In this document: positions 6,344 to 10,800 of the stretch, in pieces | Position numbering within the stretch: the first letter of the stretch is position 1 | How the letters are laid out: each line of letters begins with the position of its first letter | NCBI GenBank assembly: GCA_044359055.1 | Contig: JBIKMV010000090.1 | Coordinates: 1 to 10,800, forward strand | DNA from: CAMDMI01 sp044359055 | GTDB taxonomy: Bacteria > Bacteroidota > Bacteroidia > Cytophagales > Flexibacteraceae | DNA length: 10,800 nt | Direction: 5' to 3' | The notes under the pieces: generated by a model | Databases searched by the model: none | Told to the model about the DNA's origin: nothing | What the model saw: only the letters and a program-made list of their open reading frames with translations | Position numbers and translations under genes: made by a program

Positions 6344-7249
6344 ATGAAATTCAATTTTCAAGGCATTGCTTATCTGGCTTTTGCCGCTTTGATCGGATTT
6401 ACTTCCTGCAAAAAAGATGAAGAAGTTCCTGCACCTACTCTTACATTCAATCTTGATGGTGCTCAATCCGGTTCATTTAATACTGGTGAAACGGTGGACT
6501 TTGACATGAATTTGGAATCGGAAAACGATTACACTTCCTTAAAAGGTACTTTGGTTTATACCAAAAACGATAATTCTTCTTCTACAGTAACCATTAAAGA
6601 TGCCAACAAAGGAAATGCTGAAATGAATTACACCAAAAATTCTGATATAGAAGATGCATATGATGGCATAAGCGTGGTTAGGGTTGCCCTGCCAGCAGAT
6701 GCTAAAAAAGCAACCGAATGGACCATTACTGTAGAAGGTGCTACTTCCGGTGGCAAAACTACAGCTACCTTCAAAGGAAAGATTGTTAATACCTGGTCTG
6801 CCAAACTTTTAGGAGCCCAAACCAATGCAGCAGGTTCATATTTCAATTCTCTTGCAGGAAGCGTATTACAAGGTAGTGCTGCAAGTGCTACGCCTGCCGG
6901 TGTTGATATAACTTATGCTGCTTTAGGGGCCCCAACTGCATTTCCAACTATTCTTTCCTACAAACAAAGGACAGCTGAAGGGTTATCCGGAGTACCTGCT
7001 GGTGCAGAAGAATCTTATTTCGTTGAAACAACGCTTCAGCCTTCAAATTTCCTTTCTGAAAGCATTTCATGGAAATCCCTTTTTAATGGAACCAATATTT
7101 CAACCAGCACCCCTCAAAAGATTCAAATTGCTACCAGCAAAGTGTATGCTTTTAAAAATAAAGCTGGAAAAATGGGCCTCATTCACATTTCCTCTATCAC
7201 TGGAGGTGTTGATGGCTCGGTAACCATTGATGTAAAAGCAGAAAACTAA
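6344..7249 (+). CDS. Probable surface-exposed lipoprotein of unknown function
   Basis: The 301-residue protein has a lipoprotein signal peptide: K2, a hydrophobic core (IAYLAFAALIGF) and lipobox F-T-S-C with the acylated cysteine at 22. The residues after the cysteine, KKDEE, match the lysine-plus-acidic lipoprotein export signal described in Bacteroidota (Capnocytophaga, Bacteroides) that sends lipoproteins to the cell surface. Residues 30-148 look like a beta-rich Ig-like domain (LTFNLDGAQSGSFNTGETVD ... ATFKGKIVN). Residues 150-301 form a second module (LLGAQTNAAGSYFNSLAGSV ... KVYAFKNKAGKMGLIHISSI ... GSVTIDV) of a type I recall from other Bacteroidota lipoproteins, without known function. 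The gene is more AT-rich than its neighbours and uses simple codons (GCT, GGT, AAA, GAA), which may reflect high expression or separate origin. It is monocistronic, with its own promoter and terminator. A structural or adhesive role is possible but not shown. Confidence 0.88.
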   Translation: MKFNFQGIAYLAFAALIGFTSCKKDEEVPAPTLTFNLDGAQSGSFNTGETVDFDMNLESENDYTSLKGTLVYTKNDNSSSTVTIKDANKGNAEMNYTKNSDIEDAYDGISVVRVALPADAKKATEWTITVEGATSGGKTTATFKGKIVNTWSAKLLGAQTNAAGSYFNSLAGSVLQGSAASATPAGVDITYAALGAPTAFPTILSYKQRTAEGLSGVPAGAEESYFVETTLQPSNFLSESISWKSLFNGTNISTSTPQKIQIATSKVYAFKNKAGKMGLIHISSITGGVDGSVTIDVKAEN

Positions 7250-7261
7250 AACCAATCTAAT

Positions 7262-7306
7262 TGCAAATAAAAAAACCCCGCCTTCAAGCGGGGTTTTTTA
7301 TTTGCA
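7262..7306. terminator. Long bidirectional intrinsic terminator
   Basis: CCCCGC (7276-7281) and GCGGGG (7288-7293) enclose the loop CTTCAA. An A7 run on the left pairs with a T6 run on the right (one bulge), and the stem continues outward as TGCAAAT / ATTTGCA (7262-7268 / 7300-7306), giving near-complete symmetry over 45 bases. It sits between the lipoprotein stop (7249) and the convergent DUF4465 gene end (7319), so it serves both. Confidence 0.9.
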
Positions 7307-7318
7307 GGTCCCTGAGAA

Positions 7319-8263
7319 CTATTGCTTTACAATACGCAGGGAGCTGCAGTTTTCAGGCTTAACCACATACAGACCCGGCTTCCAGTCGGCCGTTTCTATC
7401 AGGATGCCCTGCGGTGTTTCGGTACCGGTACACTCGATCTGCTTACCTTCCGAATCGAAAATACGGAAGCGCTGCCCGGCCCGGAGAGGTAGAAACAGGG
7501 AATGGCTGAATGGATTTGGATATACTTGCAATCCGTTGATTTTCAATCTATCTGTTGATACCGGATTGAGATATTCTACATCATCTATACAAAAATAAGC
7601 GGGCGTATTCATCCCGAATGCACCATTGTCAGAACTTTGTAGGATAAAACTCAGCGAGTCGCTGGGCGTAGCAAAGTTGAGGATAGCTGTCCGCCACGAT
7701 TTTACGATGTAGTCCTGTGCATTGTCGGCAAAGCGGTAATCGGCCAGATAAAAATCGGCGCTGTCGTTTACCTGCCCCTGAAAATGGTTGTAAACCCTGA
7801 GCCTGAAGTAATCGGGGTCATTGCCCGAAGGCCCTCCGAATTTTTTTGAAAAAGCATCCCCGTTTTTCATACTTAATCCGGCAAAAGTGGAATTGGTATA
7901 TCGAAAGGAAGTAATTCGAATGGGTGCTCCTGTATTGTTTTTTAAAATAGCCGGGCCAAAATAATATGCCAATCCAAATTTGGAACTGCCTCCAAAGCCA
8001 CTTCCGGCATAGCAACTGTATTGGTTAGAAAAACCTGCCGTACTTGTATCAACCCTATTTGAGGCAGCAAATCCATTCCAGGAACTGAATTGGGGATCAT
8101 AGGTATTGTAAAAGTATAATCCATTGGAAGAAAACCCACCGGCCATGTCGGAGCCATTGTAAAACCCGCCCGCACCCAGCCCGATTTCTTCAAAGGTAAC
8201 CTGCTGGGCCTTCAGGGGTGCTGTACTGAGGTAGAAAGACAAGAGTAGAATTATTTTTTTCAT
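7319..8263 (-). CDS. Secreted DUF4465 protein with T9SS sorting domain, probable B12-binding partner of the receptor
   Basis: The 314-residue protein starts with a clear signal peptide (MKKIILLLSFYLSTAPLKAQ, cut near 20). Residues 21-235 match the DUF4465 family: GFYNGSDMAGGF (33-44), W-x-GFAASN (62-69), FGLAYYFGP (96-104), a Y-F-R-L-R-V-Y strand, then DSADFYLADYRF (167-178), YIVKSWRTA (185-193) and SSDNGAFGMNTPAYFCIDDV (210-229). Residues 240-314 form a type A T9SS C-terminal sorting domain (LQVYPNPFSHSLFL, RIFDSEGKQI, GLYVVK, ending IVKQ), so the protein should pass the outer membrane by T9SS and be released or surface-attached. As I recall, the DUF4465 family includes BtuH, a surface B12-binding protein of Bacteroides. 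The ATGA overlap with the upstream B12-type receptor and the shared riboswitch support that role. Ligand binding is inferred, not seen. Confidence 0.9.
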   Translation of the reverse strand: MKKIILLLSFYLSTAPLKAQQVTFEEIGLGAGGFYNGSDMAGGFSSNGLYFYNTYDPQFSSWNGFAASNRVDTSTAGFSNQYSCYAGSGFGGSSKFGLAYYFGPAILKNNTGAPIRITSFRYTNSTFAGLSMKNGDAFSKKFGGPSGNDPDYFRLRVYNHFQGQVNDSADFYLADYRFADNAQDYIVKSWRTAILNFATPSDSLSFILQSSDNGAFGMNTPAYFCIDDVEYLNPVSTDRLKINGLQVYPNPFSHSLFLPLRAGQRFRIFDSEGKQIECTGTETPQGILIETADWKPGLYVVKPENCSSLRIVKQ

Positions 8264-10152
8264 TTTTGTAAAGATTTGATTTCCAGTTGTATTCCAAAGT
8301 TGTATTGCCGGCCCGGCATCGGAAAGCCCATAACCATACGGTACTGTGCGTCACCCAGATTGAGGCATTCGGCAAAAAGATAAAACTGCAGGCTACCGCG
8401 AACTTTTTGTCGGGTTTCTGCTCTTACATGGATCAGGTAAAAAGCCGGCAATGTCTGTGCACCGGAGGGATCGGCAGCCCTGCTACCCGTACCCTGTTGT
8501 TCAAGAATGAGCCGCGTATTTTTAAGTGAGGCTTCCAGCCTTGTACGATACTGAAAAACAGGAACATAGGGCATTTGTTTTCCAACCGAGGCATCCCCGG
8601 AGAAGCGGGCAGTTTGGTTTTGGGAGCTGCAGAAATGCCCATGATTTTCCAAAAGAAACCCCAATTGGCCCGAAGTCCACTTCAGGGAATGGCTCACTTC
8701 CAGGCCCCGGATTTGTACACGCCCCAAATTTTCGGCCGACCAAATCAAGCCACGGGGCATCCACAAAATAAAATCTTCAATTTCAGACATATAGCTCTTA
8801 CCCTCGAGTGTCCAGAACAAACCATTCTGCCGGATCAGGGGCTTTTCCCAGTTCAGTTCCAGATTCCAGCCTTGTTCTGGTTTAAGGCCGGGATTGCCGC
8901 CCGGAATCCAGAAAAGATCGTTCAGTCCGGGTAGCCTCATTTTTCGGAAATATCCGCCGCTGAATTTGCCCAAAGCCCTGTTTTGAAAATGCAGGGATGC
9001 CGATGGCTGAAAAGCCAATCCGTGCCGGCCTGATTGAGCATACTGAAACCTTTCGCTCCGGTTTTGGATTTTGAGCAGAAAATGTGGACCCAATTCCATC
9101 TCTATGGCCTGGAGAATGGCCAGTCGGAATAAAGTCGCCTGCCCGGCATATTGAGCTGTGCGGGCGCCTGCATGGTTGTACCAGAGTTGATTTTGAACCC
9201 TTGCCTTTCGCAGTTTTTGTTCCCAATTGATCCAGGCAAAATTCTGAATAACAACACTTTGGGAGTTTATCCCGGCCTCAGGGTCGGCATAATGCAAAGA
9301 TTCTGAAATGAGGCCATAACCGGCTTTCAGGGAAGTGTTTCCTTTTTCAAATTCCAGGCTTTGGCTGGTGCGGAGCGATTGGTCAGATTGCACAGCCTCT
9401 GAGTAGTTCTGGTACATGGCTGCAGGGATCTGCCGGCCGGTTTTTTGCAGCCATATGGAACCAGTCCATTTCCAGTGATCCGAAATCCGGAATCCCAACA
9501 GGCTTTCCAATCCGGAACTGTGGCGGCGGGCATGGCTGGTTGTTTTCCATTCTCCGTCTTGCCTGTAGGGAAAATTATTTTTCGATTCGTGGTTCCAGAT
9601 ATTGATTCTGCCGCTGAAATTGTTGCGGGCAAATCCAGCAGAAACCCAAGAGTTGAATGTTCCGAAACTACCGGTCTGGTTGCCGACCAGCAAGCTGTTG
9701 TTGCGGGGCAGCGGTGCCCCCAGAAAAATAATACCGCCAAAGTTTTCGGAAACCGAAGCGCGGCACGATCCGCCTTCCTGCAATCTGGCCATGTGCATAA
9801 CGGGGCCGCAAATCAGGCTTAAGTCGCTCATTCCGAGCATGCTGTTGTTTAATGGCAAATCTCTCCACACCACCTGAGTGTGTGGGGAGGCGGTACCCCT
9901 GATAGAAATACCCGAAAAGCCTGCCGGTCCATAATTGCGCAGGTAGAGCGAAGATTTTTTTTCCAGCAGCTGAATCAGGCCGGAGCCACCGGCAGCACCG
10001 GAGTCGGTTTGGAGAAGCGATGCCGAGTCGGCTTTGGCCACAAGTCTGTCAGCCGATACAGAAACCTGAGGTAAAACCAAGGCCTTGTCCTGCGCTTTGG
10101 CGAGGGAGGGGGTAGCCATCCAAATGAAAAAAATCAGCCTTTTTCGATTCAA
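8260..10152 (-). CDS. btuB: TonB-dependent outer-membrane receptor, BtuB-like (cobalamin uptake)
   Basis: The 630-residue protein, close in length to E. coli BtuB, imports a ligand across the outer membrane using TonB energy. Seen: a signal peptide (basic NRKR, then LIFFIWMATPSLAKA, cut near 20-21), a possible TonB-box region (LVLPQVSVSADRL, 25-37), and a plug domain at about 50-145 with SSLYLRNYGPAGFSGISIRG (67-86) and VVWRDLPLNN (94-103). A barrel of alternating beta strands follows, including FSGGYFRKMRLPGLNDLFW, NPGLKPEQGWNLELNWEKP and a final strand GRQYNFGIQLEI. It lacks the N-terminal carboxypeptidase-regulatory-like domain of many SusC-type receptors. The start at 10152 is a TTG; the frame is open upstream to 10224 without ATG, and the next ATG (10119) would cut off most of the signal peptide. 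B12 specificity rests on the cobalamin riboswitch in its leader and the coupled DUF4465 gene. Confidence 0.88.
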   Translation of the reverse strand: MNRKRLIFFIWMATPSLAKAQDKALVLPQVSVSADRLVAKADSASLLQTDSGAAGGSGLIQLLEKKSSLYLRNYGPAGFSGISIRGTASPHTQVVWRDLPLNNSMLGMSDLSLICGPVMHMARLQEGGSCRASVSENFGGIIFLGAPLPRNNSLLVGNQTGSFGTFNSWVSAGFARNNFSGRINIWNHESKNNFPYRQDGEWKTTSHARRHSSGLESLLGFRISDHWKWTGSIWLQKTGRQIPAAMYQNYSEAVQSDQSLRTSQSLEFEKGNTSLKAGYGLISESLHYADPEAGINSQSVVIQNFAWINWEQKLRKARVQNQLWYNHAGARTAQYAGQATLFRLAILQAIEMELGPHFLLKIQNRSERFQYAQSGRHGLAFQPSASLHFQNRALGKFSGGYFRKMRLPGLNDLFWIPGGNPGLKPEQGWNLELNWEKPLIRQNGLFWTLEGKSYMSEIEDFILWMPRGLIWSAENLGRVQIRGLEVSHSLKWTSGQLGFLLENHGHFCSSQNQTARFSGDASVGKQMPYVPVFQYRTRLEASLKNTRLILEQQGTGSRAADPSGAQTLPAFYLIHVRAETRQKVRGSLQFYLFAECLNLGDAQYRMVMGFPMPGRQYNFGIQLEIKSLQK

Positions 10153-10286
10153 ATTCTTTGAAAAAAGCAGAAAGCAAAATGCCCGAAGCCAGACTGCGGT
10201 TAGCAGAAACCAACGAATTTGTTTCTATCCGAAAAATATGACTCCGGCATTTTTCTTCCCGAAAATGCACGAAATGTAAAAGAATT
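10153..10286 (-). promoter_or_regulatory. Leader between cobalamin riboswitch and receptor start, candidate expression platform
   Basis: These 134 bases link the aptamer to the TTG start. On the minus strand there are three small structures: GCATTTT / AAAATGC (10262-10268 with 10247-10253); CTGC-taacc-GCAG (10206-10194); and, reusing that GCAG (10197-10194), a longer-range pairing with CTGC (10170-10167) followed at once by six T (10166-10161). The last two exclude each other, as an antiterminator and a terminator would. The terminator stem is short (4 bp plus an inner 3 bp), so whether control is transcriptional or translational is unresolved. Confidence 0.35.
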
Positions 10287-10446
10287 GGCAGGTCTCCTGA
10301 CTCGGAACATCTCCGGCGGCCTTCCCATCTGCCTTTCGGCACGACAGTGGCAATAGAGGGCCGGGGATGGTTTTGATTTCCTTACAGTTGCGGGTACAGT
10401 TCAGGTCTTTCACCTGATTCCCTTTTCATTCCGAAGACCGATGCCT
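10287..10446 (-). ncRNA. Cobalamin (B12) riboswitch
   Basis: Reading on the minus strand, the conserved landmarks of the cobalamin aptamer occur in order: GGGAATCAGGTGAAAG (about 10422-10407), the B12 box region CTGTACCCGCAACTGTAA (about 10400-10383), GCCACTG (near 10353), GGGAAGG (near 10325), and the 3' segment GAGTCAGGAGACCTGCC (10303-10287). The ends GGCATCGGTCT and AGACCTGCC can pair as helix P1. All core elements are present, so the aptamer looks complete and functional. When adenosyl- or another cobalamin binds, expression of the downstream receptor operon is expected to fall. It lies 134 bases upstream of the receptor gene. Confidence 0.96.
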
Positions 10447-10471
10447 GGCCTTCAAAAACCAAATCCGGGGG

Positions 10472-10503
10472 CAATAGTAACAGGTTTGCAGGAATTTCCC
10501 AAT
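10472..10503 (-). promoter_or_regulatory. Weak candidate promoter of the B12 operon
   Basis: On the minus strand, ATTG (10503-10500) and TACTATTG (10479-10472) resemble the Bacteroidota -33 TTTG and -7 TAnnTTTG, each with one mismatch, spaced 20 bases apart. Transcription would begin about 15-20 bases before the first paired base of the riboswitch, the expected place. The match is imperfect. Confidence 0.35.
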
Positions 10504-10514
10504 CCCGGAGTAAT

Positions 10515-10544
10515 AAAGAAAGCGGAAAAGCTGCCGGTCTTTCT
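10515..10544 (-). terminator. Hairpin just after lspA, candidate terminator
   Basis: On the minus strand AGAAAG (10544-10539), a 2-base bulge and CCGG pair back with CCG and CTTTCT (10525-10517) around a loop of about 8 bases, followed by TTATTA. It starts 4 bases after the lspA stop and would separate lspA from the riboswitch-controlled operon. The U-tract is broken by A, so efficiency is uncertain. Confidence 0.5.
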
Positions 10545-10547
10545 GTT

Positions 10548-10800
10548 TTATGGAGTGGTTTCTGCCTGTTCCTCAGGCTTTATCATGGTATTTACCCACC
10601 TGTGCTGAAAAATCAGCAGGGTGAAAACAGAGCAGAATATGGTGGCATCTGCGATATTGAAAATAGGCCAGAAGGCATAATATTGCCCACCCACGAAGGG
10701 AATCCAGTCCGGCAGAAAACCTTCCCAGATATCAATGTACACCATGTCCACTACCTGTCCGTGAAACCAGGGCGAGTGACTGCCTTCGGGTGCATTGTTT
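10548..10800 (-). CDS. lspA: Lipoprotein signal peptidase II LspA, C-terminal part (5' end outside window)
   Basis: LspA is an inner-membrane aspartyl protease that cuts signal peptides in front of the acylated cysteine of prolipoproteins. The last 83 residues are present; the frame is open to the right edge, so the internal GTG at 10751 is not the start. Seen: SPWFHGQVVDMVYIDIW, whose VVDM holds the first catalytic aspartate, and FNIADATI with the second. A last membrane segment (FCSVFTLLIF) and a short charged tail ending EEQAETTP follow. Between the two aspartate motifs lies a stretch (EGFLPDWIPFVGGQYYAFWP) longer than in E. coli LspA, a form I recall from Bacteroidota. A hairpin follows the stop, so it is probably transcribed apart from the B12 operon downstream. 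Confidence 0.93.
   Translation of the reverse strand, partial: NNAPEGSHSPWFHGQVVDMVYIDIWEGFLPDWIPFVGGQYYAFWPIFNIADATIFCSVFTLLIFQHRWVNTMIKPEEQAETTP

Noticed and set aside
8522..10074. Several open frames of 60-137 codons on both strands inside the receptor gene
   Set aside because: All are shadows of the receptor gene; their translations are low in structure and unlike any family, while the receptor frame shows plug and barrel motifs throughout.
1..10800. CRISPR array, insertion sequence, tRNA or rRNA gene, prophage or defence genes
   Set aside because: No regularly spaced repeats, transposase or integrase frames, cloverleaf-like sequences or phage/defence motifs were seen on either strand.

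Overview
The window reads as a chromosomal segment from a member of the phylum Bacteroidota. The evidence is a type IX secretion (T9SS) C-terminal sorting domain, a lipoprotein with an acidic, lysine-rich signal after the lipobox cysteine, two candidate promoters of the Bacteroidota type (TTTG at -33, TAnnTTTG at -7), no clear Shine-Dalgarno sequences, and a signal peptidase II with a long insert between its two catalytic aspartates. I cannot place it below phylum. Most genes are household functions; the accessory part is a vitamin B12 acquisition locus at the right.

Left part (1-1450, + strand): the C-terminal end of the adenine glycosylase MutY, the single-strand DNA-binding protein SSB 4 bases downstream, then a 134-residue protein of unknown function with a compact His/Cys motif. 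A weak palindrome separates this block from a convergent TerC/Alx-type membrane protein (minus strand). hemF (oxygen-dependent coproporphyrinogen III oxidase, + strand) is divergent from terC and convergent with a large membrane-anchored SurA/PpiD-like peptidyl-prolyl isomerase (minus strand). A strong bidirectional terminator lies between hemF and the isomerase gene.

Middle (5872-7306): 472 bases without a convincing gene, holding two inverted repeats and, at the right edge, a good promoter for a 301-residue lipoprotein that is probably surface-exposed. A long bidirectional terminator closes that gene.

Right part (7319-10800, minus strand): a B12 uptake operon. A complete cobalamin riboswitch (about 10446-10287) precedes a BtuB-like TonB-dependent receptor that appears to start at TTG. 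This gene overlaps by ATGA a secreted DUF4465 protein with a T9SS sorting tail. The likely division of labour is that the DUF4465 protein captures corrinoid outside the cell, the receptor imports it across the outer membrane, and the riboswitch shuts the pair down when cobalamin is plentiful. The inner-membrane B12 transporter (BtuFCD) is not in the window. The window ends inside lspA (signal peptidase II, minus strand), whose product would process lipoproteins such as the one at 6344-7249.
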